This document shows positions 41,471-49,960 of a stretch of DNA of 64,000 bases, piece by piece. A model generated the notes under the pieces. That model saw only the letters and a program-made list of their open reading frames with translations, was not told where the DNA came from and made no database searches. Position 1 is the stretch's first letter. The number at the start of each line of letters is the position of its first letter. The position numbers and the translations under genes were made by a program. Source of the stretch: Synechococcus sp. ROS8604 (GTDB taxonomy: Bacteria; Cyanobacteriota; Cyanobacteriia; PCC-6307; Cyanobiaceae). Location of the stretch: contig NZ_CP047946.1 in NCBI RefSeq assembly GCF_014279655.1, positions 1,798,001 through 1,862,000 of the forward strand, written 5' to 3'.

Positions 41471-41845
41471 CTGAAGACGCTCGTCTACGACGGTGGCTGT
41501 CCTTTCTGCAAAGCATTTGCATTGCGCAGCGAACTAAAAGGAGGCATTCCAGATCTGCTGATCCGGGACGGAAGGCTTGAACATGATCTCCGCAACGATT
41601 TACGTAGACGGGGATTCAATTTAAGTGAGGGAGCCGTTTTGATGGATGGAGATCAAATTTGGCACGGAAGCGAAGCCATTTCAATTCTCTGCAGCCAGCT
41701 CAAACCGAGCGATCCACTATTGACCTTGCTCAACGGCCTCTTTCAAAATAAAAAAAGAGCCAAATATTTGTATCCAGGGTTGCTTGCTGCCCGTCAATTC
41801 GCACTCACACTAAAAGGGCTGCCCGTGGATCCAGATCGTGCCTGA
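41471..41845 (+). CDS. DCC-family thiol oxidoreductase (DUF393), start unclear
   Basis: About 124 residues with the family hallmark VYDGGCPFCKAF at the N terminus, the CxxC of a thioredoxin-like active site. The rest (DGRLEHDLRNDLRRR, then GAVLMDGDQIWHGSEAI) matches the DUF393 family. No ATG, GTG or TTG lies between the upstream stop and the active site. I place a CTG start behind GGAGGGG. An ATG in another frame at 41433 would need a one-base frameshift. Confidence 0.75.
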   Translation: MKTLVYDGGCPFCKAFALRSELKGGIPDLLIRDGRLEHDLRNDLRRRGFNLSEGAVLMDGDQIWHGSEAISILCSQLKPSDPLLTLLNGLFQNKKRAKYLYPGLLAARQFALTLKGLPVDPDRA

Positions 41846-41967
41846 GCTTTTTGAAAGTGCTGTTCTTCAAGGTCCATTTGATAGGAAAACTCACGTATCT
41901 CAGCTTGCATTTCTAAGAGCATGACCACGAGTGAACGTGCCAGTTCCCTGCTAAAACTGTTCTGCAT
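41794..41967 (-). CDS. Small helical protein
   Basis: A 57-residue ORF, MQNSFSRELARSLVVMLLEM onward, with a long amphipathic helix and a short tail. It overlaps the end of the convergent DCC gene by 52 bp. The helix is convincing but no ribosome site is clear. Confidence 0.48.
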   Translation of the reverse strand: MQNSFSRELARSLVVMLLEMQAEIREFSYQMDLEEQHFQKAQARSGSTGSPFSVSAN

Positions 41968-42258
41968 GGACGATGCTCAATACAGGTCAAGACTCTTCTA
42001 AGTGACTTGAACGACCGTTCGTGGATAGGGTGAGCCTGCTGTCACACAGCTCAATGATTATGCGTGGAAAGATGATGTCCTGACAGGGAAACAGCTTGAA
42101 CATCGGATCAAAAGTTCATTGGGAAACAATCAGCGATTGAACAAATGCGCTGAAACACTCATTAAACGATGCTTCAGCTAGCAAAATTTCCGAATAGGCA
42201 GCATCAAATATTTCCTAACAGGAACAAACCTGGGTTCTAGCCACATCGATGACGGGAT

Positions 42259-42429
42259 TTAGAGCAGGAGGCCACGCGTGGAAGGTCTCTGTTTTGGAAG
42301 CTGATACAGCTCAGGCGAACCTTGAGGCACGACCCTGTAGCGAACGCGAACTTGGGTCTTGGATGCGCAGTGGGTAAGCACACCCAAAAGGAGCACAACC
42401 AAGAGCCCACGAACAACATGGTGATTCAC
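42259..42429 (-). CDS. Small lipoprotein
   Basis: A 56-residue protein with GTG start after GAGGAG at 6 bases. The leader MNHHVVRGLLVVLLLGVL ends in a lipobox (LTHC), so the mature protein of about 36 residues is lipid-anchored. It is basic, beginning CASKTQVRVRYRVV. A very good ribosome site and lipobox make this a confident microprotein. Confidence 0.78.
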   Translation of the reverse strand: MNHHVVRGLLVVLLLGVLTHCASKTQVRVRYRVVPQGSPELYQLPKQRPSTRGLLL

Positions 42430-42549
42430 GCTTTCTCCTCGTGGTCGCTGGTTGGAAGATCAGCAATGCAAGCCCAAAAATTCTGTCTGGGAACATTGAT
42501 AAAACCTTCACCATTTCATTGCTTTCATCGTACCCACTTTTCCATTGCC

Positions 42550-42717
42550 ATGAGTACTAAACTCAAGAACGCCAACTCTGAACAAAACCGGGAGAGCGTT
42601 CCTGCAGCAAAAAGAAACCACTACAACCATCAAGATAGGAGTGATTCAATCAAAGCAATTCGACTAAAAATGCCAAAAAAAGGTCAAAATTTAGCCGAAA
42701 AGCATCTTAAATCATAA
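42550..42717 (+). CDS. Possible small basic protein
   Basis: A 55-residue ORF, MSTKLKNANSEQNRESVPAA onward, very Lys/Asn-rich. It converges with the prohibitin-like gene and has no family or hydrophobic core. Confidence 0.35.
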   Translation: MSTKLKNANSEQNRESVPAAKRNHYNHQDRSDSIKAIRLKMPKKGQNLAEKHLKS

Positions 42718-42721
42718 CCAT

Positions 42722-43531
42722 TTACTTCTTCGATCCCACGATCACAGAAGGCATACCACCATTGGTACCTGGCAGACCAGGAACAACCTGAGTCATACCG
42801 TCCCACTTATCGAGGAATAATTTGTACAAAACACGGTCATCAAGACTTTTGTTCAGGGTGTCGTAGCGCAAAGCTTCCTGCTCAGCAATTTTCACCTCGG
42901 TTTGGGCCCTGAGAAGTTGCTGTTCAGCAATCTGTTTCTGCTCAATCGCGGCACGATATTCTTCGGCGATTTCCAGTCCAGTGAGGTCAAGACCCAGCAC
43001 CTTTACGTAATCAAATTGATCAAGTTCGTCGGCAACTGTCTCTGCAACGAGCGTTGAGATGTCATTCCATTCAGAAGCGATGGTGACCAACTCATACTGA
43101 GAAAACACAGACTTGAGTGCTTTCAACAAGGACGGCTGAATGATTCTTGGATACACATCCCGGTCACTGCTTGCAATCGTGCTGTAAGCACGACCAGCTT
43201 GATCAGCCCGCAACGCGTATTTGATGGTGGCCGTGGCCTCAATGACCTGCAAATCCTTCGTCAGAGTTGCAAAGTTTTCAGGCCGTACTTGCGTTCGGAT
43301 ACTGAAAGGCCATACCTGCTGAACGAGGGGAATTTTGGCATTCAAGCCAGGCTGACGTGGAGCACCACTGACTTTGCCAAGCGTTGTCACAACAGCAACT
43401 TCACCAGCTGGCACCACAAACAAGGCCTGAGCGAGCAACAACAAAGCGGCTAAGACGAGACCAAGGATCGCGACCAGCCCTCCTTCAGGCCCTCCTGGGG
43501 TCACCGAACGCATCTGAGATGGGGTCTGCAT
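42722..43531 (-). CDS. Prohibitin-family (SPFH) protein
   Basis: A 269-residue membrane-anchored SPFH protein. One membrane segment (about residues 17-40) is followed by the domain VPAGEVAVVTTLGKVSG onward and a long helix (AIEQKQIAEQQLLRAQTEVK) as in prohibitins. These form ring-shaped scaffolds in the membrane and are linked to protease control and stress in cyanobacteria. It stands alone. Confidence 0.92.
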   Translation of the reverse strand: MQTPSQMRSVTPGGPEGGLVAILGLVLAALLLLAQALFVVPAGEVAVVTTLGKVSGAPRQPGLNAKIPLVQQVWPFSIRTQVRPENFATLTKDLQVIEATATIKYALRADQAGRAYSTIASSDRDVYPRIIQPSLLKALKSVFSQYELVTIASEWNDISTLVAETVADELDQFDYVKVLGLDLTGLEIAEEYRAAIEQKQIAEQQLLRAQTEVKIAEQEALRYDTLNKSLDDRVLYKLFLDKWDGMTQVVPGLPGTNGGMPSVIVGSKK

Positions 43532-43644
43532 GGGGAATGTTGTCCGCTAGAGCTTTGATGCACCTTCTCTAGCGAAGATGACCGTGATTGAGGCGATGAT
43601 CGTGCTCAAAATGCCACAGTGATCTTGGTATCGACTGGAGAGCG

Positions 43645-43809
43645 ATGTCCCAGCGATTCACAGTTTTCTTCAAACTCACGGGTGAGAGTGTCAGCTCGAT
43701 CACCGTGTTTGCCTCGGACCACGCGGCAGCATGGGCCGCTGCACTTGACGAATTCGGAGCTCGCACCATCTCCGTGGTTCGTACTCCTGACGATGACAGC
43801 GACCTATGA
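43645..43809 (+). CDS. Small soluble protein
   Basis: A 54-residue ORF, MSQRFTVFFKLTGESVSSIT onward, with a beta-alpha-beta pattern. GGAG lies 6 bases before the ATG. It overlaps the next gene on the other strand by 6 bp. Confidence 0.73.
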   Translation: MSQRFTVFFKLTGESVSSITVFASDHAAAWAAALDEFGARTISVVRTPDDDSDL

Positions 43810-44103
43810 ACGTCGATTCAGCGACGCTTTCCATCTATCCCACAATTTTTGCTGCCAAGGGGTGACATCCATGGGGATGCGCTCAGACGACTTCTTCTGA
43901 ACCTGGTCAAGTTGCTCGAGTTCGTTGCGCAATTGACGGAAGATCGGGATCAGGGCGAGCCCGGCCAACAAGCCAGCAATCAAAAGAATCGGCAAGACGA
44001 CGGGTAGCAACGCCGCCATCAACACCAATCCCAAACCAAAAACAAGACCAGAAATAAGTTGTTGCTGCCATCGAGGACGCGATCGGCCTGGAAGCTGTTT
44101 CAT
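43804..44103 (-). CDS. Small membrane protein
   Basis: A 99-residue protein with one or two long hydrophobic segments (LISGLVFGLGLVLMAALLPV then LPILLIAGLLAGLALI) and a charged C-terminal helix. No family recognised. Confidence 0.8.
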   Translation of the reverse strand: MKQLPGRSRPRWQQQLISGLVFGLGLVLMAALLPVVLPILLIAGLLAGLALIPIFRQLRNELEQLDQVQKKSSERIPMDVTPWQQKLWDRWKASLNRRS

Positions 44104-44147
44104 GGCATCGTTGTCAGCCTAAGCGCACTCTTCCATATCAGCCCCGG

Positions 44148-44966
44148 ATGACCAAGCCACAACGCACTGTCTTGATCACTGGGGCCTCTAGCGGAATTGG
44201 CAAAGCCCACCGCTCAACGGCTCCTTCTTCAAGGCTGGAAGGTGATTGCTGCGGCACGAAAAACAGAAGCGTTGAATGATCTTCGTGAGTTAGGGGCCGA
44301 GTGCTGACTCTTGACATCACGGACATCCAATCAAGGCAAGCCGTTGTGACGCATATCCATCAACAATTTGGTGCTCTTGATGCCCTGGTGAACAACGCTG
44401 GATTTGGAGATGTTGGTCCCATCGAAACTATGCCAATTCAGACCGCTGAAAACCCGTTTCAGGTCAATGTCTTCGGTCTCATCGCACTCACTCAGTTGGT
44501 TTTACCGGAAATGAGAAAGCGTGGAAAAGGCACGGTCATCAATCTTTCCTCGATCGCGGGTCGATTTGTTACCCCTGGAGCCGGGTGGTAAGGAGCAAGC
44601 AAATTTGCTTTAGAGGCGCTCAGCGATGCCTTACGTCTCGAGCTTCACCAATTCGGAATCAACGTCGTCGTCATCGAACCCGGCTTAATTGCAACTCGCT
44701 TCGAAATTCTCACGAGGAACTCCATGGCCGAAGCCCAAAAAGACCTCGCTAGGGCTCCCATGATGAGGAAAGTGGAAGAAAATTGGCAGGAGGGGTTCAA
44801 AAGGGCATCTCCAGCAGACGTTGTGGCGGCAACCATCCAAAAGGCCTTGGATGCTCGCACTCCAAAAGCGCAATACCTCTGCGGACACCGAGCCGCGTCT
44901 GCAGTGATACAAAGACTGTTGCCCACTAATCAGTGGGACAGCATCGTTCGCTGGCAAATGACGTAG
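44148..44966 (+). pseudogene. Short-chain dehydrogenase gene with three lesions
   Basis: An SDR gene whose parts read in order: the cofactor motif TGASSGIGKA, then VNNAGFGDVGP, INLSSIAG and ASKFALEALSDALR. Three lesions break it. One extra C near 44205 shifts the frame after GIGKA. One missing G near 44302 (GAG-TGCTG) restores it. A TAA at 44589-44591 replaces the catalytic tyrosine of Y-G-A-S-K. No active enzyme can result. It ends about 80 bp before ocp. Function before decay unknown. Confidence 0.9.
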
Positions 44967-45047
44967 GAGCTACCAAATCAGCGCCCAAAGCGCGACGTTT
45001 TCGATACAGAGTGTTACAGTACAAACACCTTCAGGTGCGGTAATTCC

Positions 45048-46004
45048 ATGTTCACGATCGATAAGGCCGCGCAAATATTTCCAGATACACGCACAGCAGA
45101 CGCCGTTCCAGCGATTACTGCTCGCTATAAGCTGTTGAGTGCAGAAGATCAACTCGCTTTGATCTGGTTTGCCTACTTAGAGATGGGACGCACGATCACC
45201 GTGGCCGCTCCTGGCGCTGCTCGAATGGCAATCGCCCAGCCAACCTTGGATGAAATTACAGGGATGAGCTTCAGTGAGCAAAGTCGCGTGATGTGCGACT
45301 TAGCTGGAAAGGTTGATGCTCCAATTTCAAAGCGTTATGCCTTCTGGTCGATCAATGTGAAATTGGGATTCTGGTACGAACTTGGCGAACTGATGCGTCA
45401 AGGCAAAGTTGCACCAATTCCCGATGGTTATAAGTTGTCTTCCAATGCCAACGCCGTTCTTGAATCAGTCAAGAAAGTTGAACAAGGACAGCAAATCAGC
45501 ATTCTGCGTAATTTCGTTGTCGATATGGGTTTCGACCCTGACAACGATGATTCAGCCATTGTTTCTGAACCAATCGTCGATCCGACTCCTTCAGAGGCTC
45601 GCGAAAAGGTCTTTATCCCAGGGGTCCTGAACCAAACGGTTTTGGACTACATGGAACTGCTTAACTCCAATGATTTTGATGCACTGATTAAGCTGTTCTT
45701 GTCGGATGGAGCGCTCCAACCTCCCTTCCAAAGACCCATTGTGGGCACTGATGCGATTCTGAAATTCTTTAAGCGGGATTGTCAGAATCTAAAGCTGCTT
45801 CCTAAAGGTGGTTATGGAGAACCCACCGATGGCGGTTTCAATCAAATCAAGGTTACTGGACAAGTTCAAACGCCTTGGTTTGGAGGTGAAGTTGGCATGA
45901 ATGTTGCTTGGCGCTTCCTACTAGATGAGAACGACAAAATCTACTTTGTTGCCATCGACCTCTTGGCATCACCAGCTGAACTTCTGAAACTTGGTGGTAG
46001 CTGA
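45048..46004 (+). CDS. ocp: Orange carotenoid protein
   Basis: A 318-residue photoprotective protein that binds a ketocarotenoid and, when light-activated, quenches excited phycobilisomes. Residues 1-160 are the helical N-terminal domain with Tyr43, Trp100 and Trp109 matching known carotenoid contacts; residues about 195-318 are the NTF2-like C-terminal domain with Tyr201 and Trp289 matching the keto-group partners. Arg154 of the inter-domain salt bridge is present, but its usual Glu partner is Asp245 here (from memory of the Synechocystis protein). crtW and frp follow directly, so the module is complete. Confidence 0.96.
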   Translation: MFTIDKAAQIFPDTRTADAVPAITARYKLLSAEDQLALIWFAYLEMGRTITVAAPGAARMAIAQPTLDEITGMSFSEQSRVMCDLAGKVDAPISKRYAFWSINVKLGFWYELGELMRQGKVAPIPDGYKLSSNANAVLESVKKVEQGQQISILRNFVVDMGFDPDNDDSAIVSEPIVDPTPSEAREKVFIPGVLNQTVLDYMELLNSNDFDALIKLFLSDGALQPPFQRPIVGTDAILKFFKRDCQNLKLLPKGGYGEPTDGGFNQIKVTGQVQTPWFGGEVGMNVAWRFLLDENDKIYFVAIDLLASPAELLKLGGS

Positions 46005-46740
46005 ATCAGTTCAGCAGCGTGATCTCGGTTTAATTTTCGCCGCAATAATTGCGGCGATTTGGCTCATCACACTTGTGGTTTGCCTGTCATTAAATCTTGA
46101 ATCTTTGCCGCTTGCAACACTCATTCCACTGGTTTTGTTGAGAACTTTTGTTCAAACAGGTTTGTTCATTATTGGCCACGATGCCATGCATGGAATCCTT
46201 GCGCCCAAAAGATTAAAACTCAATCATTGCATTGGAGCTGTAGCACTCATTCTTTATGCGGGTCTCAGTTATCGACGATGCAAAAGTAATCATGCTCTCC
46301 ATCACTTAAAGGCGGAAACAGAGCGCGATCCTGATTACCAAAGCCACCCAGATCATTCCGTTTTGAGATGGTTTGGGGATTTCATGAGTCGGTATATGAA
46401 TGCCGGAGCCCTCACGATTTTGGCTTTGTTTTGGATGGCACTTACCATTCTCAACCCTTCAACGGATCAACAAGCCGTTTTATCCGTTGCTGTGTTCTGT
46501 GCCCTCCCTTTAATCCTGAGCGCCCTGCAACTCTTTTTCGTTGGAACCTGGTTTCCCCATCACCTCAATAAAAACAACCCCAACCGTCAGACACCAAGGA
46601 GTTTGACGATCCACCCATTGCTCTCGTTCGCAGCTTGCTATCACTTTGGATATCATCGCGAACATCACCTATCACCGTCCACCCCCTGGTTTGATCTTCC
46701 GCGTTTGCGTCAACGATCCCCATTGAGTCAGACGGCCTGA
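45991..46740 (+). CDS. crtW: Beta-carotene ketolase, CrtW type
   Basis: A 249-residue membrane di-iron enzyme. Histidine motifs are HDAMHG (63-67), HALHH (101-105), DPDYQ (113) and HREHH (222-226), as in CrtW. It adds a keto group to beta-carotene, giving echinenone-type pigments needed by OCP. The TTG or next GTG start overlaps the ocp stop by up to 14 bp, so translation is coupled. Four or more membrane segments are visible. Confidence 0.92.
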   Translation: MVVAESVQQRDLGLIFAAIIAAIWLITLVVCLSLNLESLPLATLIPLVLLRTFVQTGLFIIGHDAMHGILAPKRLKLNHCIGAVALILYAGLSYRRCKSNHALHHLKAETERDPDYQSHPDHSVLRWFGDFMSRYMNAGALTILALFWMALTILNPSTDQQAVLSVAVFCALPLILSALQLFFVGTWFPHHLNKNNPNRQTPRSLTIHPLLSFAACYHFGYHREHHLSPSTPWFDLPRLRQRSPLSQTA

Positions 46741-46775
46741 AACTCCGGCTAACACCATCCCTTTTGATTCACGTC

Positions 46776-47096
46776 ATGACGCAAGTTGACTGGCCTTCCA
46801 CAGAAACAGAAATCGCTCGTAAAGCTTTCCACAAAGGCAATGAGCGCGCGGTGACTGTTTTAATTGGTGTGATCCAAACCAAGAGTCAATCCCTGAACTC
46901 GCTGGAATCAGTTTGCTCACTTCACGATTATCTCAGCACTGAAAGGTACGAGATCGAAGGGAGAATGGAATTCAACTACGACACGATCCTTTTCTGTCTC
47001 GCAGAAATGATGAAAAGAAATCTCATTGAAGCAACAGACCTACAGGGTTTAGACCCCAAAAAGGTGTCAAAGATTAAAGCGATGTCCCTCTTTTGA
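46776..47096 (+). CDS. frp: Fluorescence recovery protein
   Basis: A 106-residue helical protein that detaches activated OCP from phycobilisomes and speeds its return to the orange form. Matching features are MTQVDWPSTETEIARKAFHK, the LHDYLSTERYEIEG segment and the end LDPKKVSKIKAMSLF. The ATG given matches family starts better than one 12 bases earlier. Third gene of the ocp operon, 35 bp after crtW. Confidence 0.93.
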   Translation: MTQVDWPSTETEIARKAFHKGNERAVTVLIGVIQTKSQSLNSLESVCSLHDYLSTERYEIEGRMEFNYDTILFCLAEMMKRNLIEATDLQGLDPKKVSKIKAMSLF

Positions 47097-47209
47097 ATAA
47101 AAACTAGACTTTTTACCAATACGAAAGCTCCTTATATCAATATTTTTAACTTAGAACAGTTGATGCAATTATTCATGGATATTACTTCGTTAAGCTTGAA
47201 ACAAATACG

Positions 47210-47377
47210 TCAACGAACTTCTGATTCAGTCTCATTTTCACTTGAAGGACCCTGCTCAAGTTTCCTCTGTGCCTTTGCAGCTTTCTTCAAGATTTTTTGT
47301 GCCTCCCCTCTTGTGAGGCACTCCTCTGCCCGAGATTGAAGCTTATGGAGCTTTCGATGCTGCTTAGCGGGGTTCAT
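47210..47377 (-). CDS. Small helical protein
   Basis: A 55-residue ORF, MNPAKQHRKLHKLQSRAEEC onward, a charged helix with an acidic end. It starts 3 bp after the upstream gene on the same strand, so the two likely form one transcript. Confidence 0.6.
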   Translation of the reverse strand: MNPAKQHRKLHKLQSRAEECLTRGEAQKILKKAAKAQRKLEQGPSSENETESEVR

Positions 47378-47380
47378 CCT

Positions 47381-47524
47381 TTACCTATCCATATACCTTT
47401 TTAACATTCTCTGAGCCGCAGTGGCAACTGTGTGGTTCATATCGGGATTAGCCAACAACATCAGTAACCATCTGAGCTCAGAAGCCACATTGCGACGGCC
47501 TTTCAAAGCATGCTGCAACAGCAA
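47381..47524 (-). CDS. Small helical protein, start uncertain
   Basis: A 47-residue reading from a TTG, containing ALKGRRNVASELRWLLMLLA and a basic helix. The open frame continues upstream but would overlap the TauE-type gene. No family recognised. Confidence 0.45.
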   Translation of the reverse strand: MLLQHALKGRRNVASELRWLLMLLANPDMNHTVATAAQRMLKRYMDR

Positions 47525-47537
47525 GTAAACAGATGCC

Positions 47538-48377
47538 GTGGTGCCTTGGTGGGATATTCCGCTCTTGATCAGCCTCGGACTCTTGGCAGGAGGGTTGGCT
47601 GGATTGTTAGGAATCGGCGGTGGTCTCATTTTTGCACCGGTTTTGCTCTGGCTCAACCTGCCTCCTCATCAAGCGCTCGCCACTAGCAGCTTTGCCATTG
47701 TCCCCACCGCTCTAGCAGGGACAATCGTCCATCTTCAAAGTGGAAGCCTGCCAACACGATCAGCCCTAGCCATCGGCTTAGCAGGATTCGGATCAGCATT
47801 TTTATTTGGAGGGCTTGGTGGCCTTGCCGCTGGATGGGTGCTGTTGGCAATGCAAACAGCGGTCTATGTGTTGTTGGCCTTTTCTATCAAAGAGCCGCCA
47901 CAAGCTGAGGAAGAGGCTGGAGAAGAAGAGAACCAGGAAAAAGAAGAGGAAAAAGAGCCACTTTGCTTGGAAACGGAAGAAACCTCCGCGCCCCTGCTGG
48001 CTGGTGTGGGCTGCATCGCCGGCTGGACAGCGGGCATGCTTGGTCTTGGTGGAGGACTCGTGCTCGTCCCACTGATGAGTGGGCCTTTTTCAGTCCCGAT
48101 CCATCAAGCCATTCGACTCAGCACCGTCGCAGTGTTGTGCTCAGCGAGTGCAGCATCCCTGCAATTTCTGCATGAGGGCCGAGGCATTCCTTGGATGGGA
48201 CTCACGCTGGGAAGTGTGGCAGCACTGGCGGCCCAATGGACAGCAAGGCGCCTCGATCTTTTTGATTCGGCTGTGTTGGTTCGTTGTCTACGAGGACTGG
48301 CCATTGTCTTGGCCGTCGATAGCAGCCGACGAGCCATTCAACTTGTCCTGAGTCAACCAAACATGTTCATGCACTAA
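47538..48377 (+). CDS. TauE/SafE family exporter with acidic loop
   Basis: A 279-residue membrane protein with two repeats of four segments. Each begins with the family glycine motif: GLLGIGGGLIFAPVLLWL and GMLGLGGGLVLVPLMSG. Members export sulfite, sulfoacetate or related anions. Between the repeats is a loop with about 17 Glu in 30 residues (about 118-148), unusual for the family. The start is one of two GTG codons. Confidence 0.88.
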   Translation: MVPWWDIPLLISLGLLAGGLAGLLGIGGGLIFAPVLLWLNLPPHQALATSSFAIVPTALAGTIVHLQSGSLPTRSALAIGLAGFGSAFLFGGLGGLAAGWVLLAMQTAVYVLLAFSIKEPPQAEEEAGEEENQEKEEEKEPLCLETEETSAPLLAGVGCIAGWTAGMLGLGGGLVLVPLMSGPFSVPIHQAIRLSTVAVLCSASAASLQFLHEGRGIPWMGLTLGSVAALAAQWTARRLDLFDSAVLVRCLRGLAIVLAVDSSRRAIQLVLSQPNMFMH

Positions 48378-48507
48378 GAGACAGACCAAAGGAGTGAGTG
48401 CAACTCCAGAAGTCTCAGGTTTCATTCATATTCAACTGATCCTTCAGAAAACTCTAAGAACAACAAGATTCGGCTTAATATTATTTCTAAAAGAACACAT
48501 CCGATGC

Positions 48508-48681
48508 ATGAAAAGCGCTCTTAAGGGGTTTCATTATGGCCATACTGAACACAATCAGCTTCGCCAGCTCATTGCATCCACTATTGTGATCGGAGTAATT
48601 GCACCAGTCCTGACGGCAGTTTCTCTTAGCCAAAAGCTGTCACCTTCACCGACAGAGACGAAGAATTTTCAACTGTGGTAG
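48508..48681 (+). CDS. Small membrane protein
   Basis: A 57-residue ORF, MKSALKGFHYGHTEHNQLRQ onward, with one membrane segment (LIASTIVIGVIAPVLTAV). An open frame upstream is not protein-like. Confidence 0.45.
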   Translation: MKSALKGFHYGHTEHNQLRQLIASTIVIGVIAPVLTAVSLSQKLSPSPTETKNFQLW

Positions 48682-48763
48682 TCGAATGGACTAAGGAAAC
48701 GGGGCAGCATCTTGCAAATTCCTCTAAATGAAGAGAGAATAGAAAGATAGCCGTCAAAGACAA

Positions 48764-48925
48764 ATGAGCAACGAGTCAGAAAAAAACAAAGAGTATTGGA
48801 TCGATGAAATCGCTTTCCTGGAAGCGAGACTGAATGGAAGCCAAGGGGATATCGATTCCGAAGATCGATCTGCTTGCGAAGAGGCGCTTAAAACAGCAAA
48901 AACAAATTTTTCCGCCTACAAGTAA
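48764..48925 (+). CDS. Small acidic protein
   Basis: A 53-residue ORF, MSNESEKNKEYWIDEIAFLE onward, with a helical, acidic composition. Family unknown. Confidence 0.58.
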   Translation: MSNESEKNKEYWIDEIAFLEARLNGSQGDIDSEDRSACEEALKTAKTNFSAYK

Positions 48926-49216
48926 TCATACGAAGGACAAAAGCCAAGCATACAATTCAGCAAGAAGCAATTACTAGGAATTCAAGCATCAACTTGGCAG
49001 CAAAAACAAAGTCATCAATAAAAGCAATTGCATTTTCATTGATTCACCTAGACATCAATACCAGGACACTTTGTTCCAACAAAAAATCACTCAACCTTCA
49101 CCAAAAAGCTCTTCTAACGGTGCCTCATACCACGACATTGACTGACAACCTCAAGAACAAAGGTTCAAAGAAGCACCTCACTGCGGCATGGTGAAGGTCT
49201 GCCCCCACTCCATGCC

Positions 49217-49720
49217 ATGCTTCGGCGCTCTTTGACTTCCATCCTGATCGCAGTGTGTTTGCTGATCGGGACGCCCGTGCTGGCCGCAGAGCTGCGGTTG
49301 ACTGACGTGGCCTTAGCTCCCTGCGATGCCAATGATCCAGGCGCACAACCAGGTCAGGCGCTTGGAAATACCCGCAACAACATCACAAGTCCAGAGGGCG
49401 CTAGCTGCTACGTCCTGAGCGGAACGGTCGTGAATCCCAGCAAACGCGCTGTCGTGGATACGGATGTTTATGCACGCATTCTTGATCGAAGCGGTGAGCC
49501 AGTGCTTCAAAACCGCACAAGGGTTGGGTCTATTGGAGATGTTGAGCCAGGGTCGCAAGCGTTTGCCCTCCGCCTCGCCGTTCCCAAAGGCACTCCAGGC
49601 CCCTTTGATGTCAAAAACCCAAGAGCACGCGGATTCAATGCTCCTGTCCGTAGTCGTGCGAACGACGACGATGAATTGCTACCACTCGAACAGACTGTGG
49701 TGACGGCTACGGTGGATTGA
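49217..49720 (+). CDS. Secreted protein, unknown
   Basis: A 167-residue protein with a signal peptide (residues 1-23, cleavage after VLAA) and a beta-rich domain. The middle (CYVLSGTVVNPSKRAVVDTD, then VLQNRTRVGSIGDVEPGSQ) has the pattern of a small immunoglobulin-like fold used in extracellular proteins. Two cysteines (APCDAN and ASCYVL) may pair. A small membrane gene follows 3 bp later. Confidence 0.8.
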   Translation: MLRRSLTSILIAVCLLIGTPVLAAELRLTDVALAPCDANDPGAQPGQALGNTRNNITSPEGASCYVLSGTVVNPSKRAVVDTDVYARILDRSGEPVLQNRTRVGSIGDVEPGSQAFALRLAVPKGTPGPFDVKNPRARGFNAPVRSRANDDDELLPLEQTVVTATVD

Positions 49721-49723
49721 AAA

Positions 49724-49900
49724 ATGCTCACACCGATCAGGTCTGGAATCACGTTGCTGGGCTTAATGGCATTGATGTTGCTCATCAGCTCGAACCCAAG
49801 AACCGTAAATCGAGACGCCCCTCTGCGTTCCCTGAGGGACAATCGAATGATGCCCCGCAACAGCATGCGACGCCTCAGGGAACAACGGATTCGAGACTGA
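49724..49900 (+). CDS. Small membrane protein with basic tail
   Basis: A 58-residue ORF, MLTPIRSGITLLGLMALMLL onward, with one membrane segment and a very Arg-rich tail. It starts 3 bp after the secreted-protein stop, so it is likely coupled. Confidence 0.6.
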   Translation: MLTPIRSGITLLGLMALMLLISSNPRTVNRDAPLRSLRDNRMMPRNSMRRLREQRIRD

Positions 49901-49960
49901 GTTGCAAATCATTGAAGGAAACTAGCCTTGATTGATAAGCATTAATTTGTTGATCCGAGT

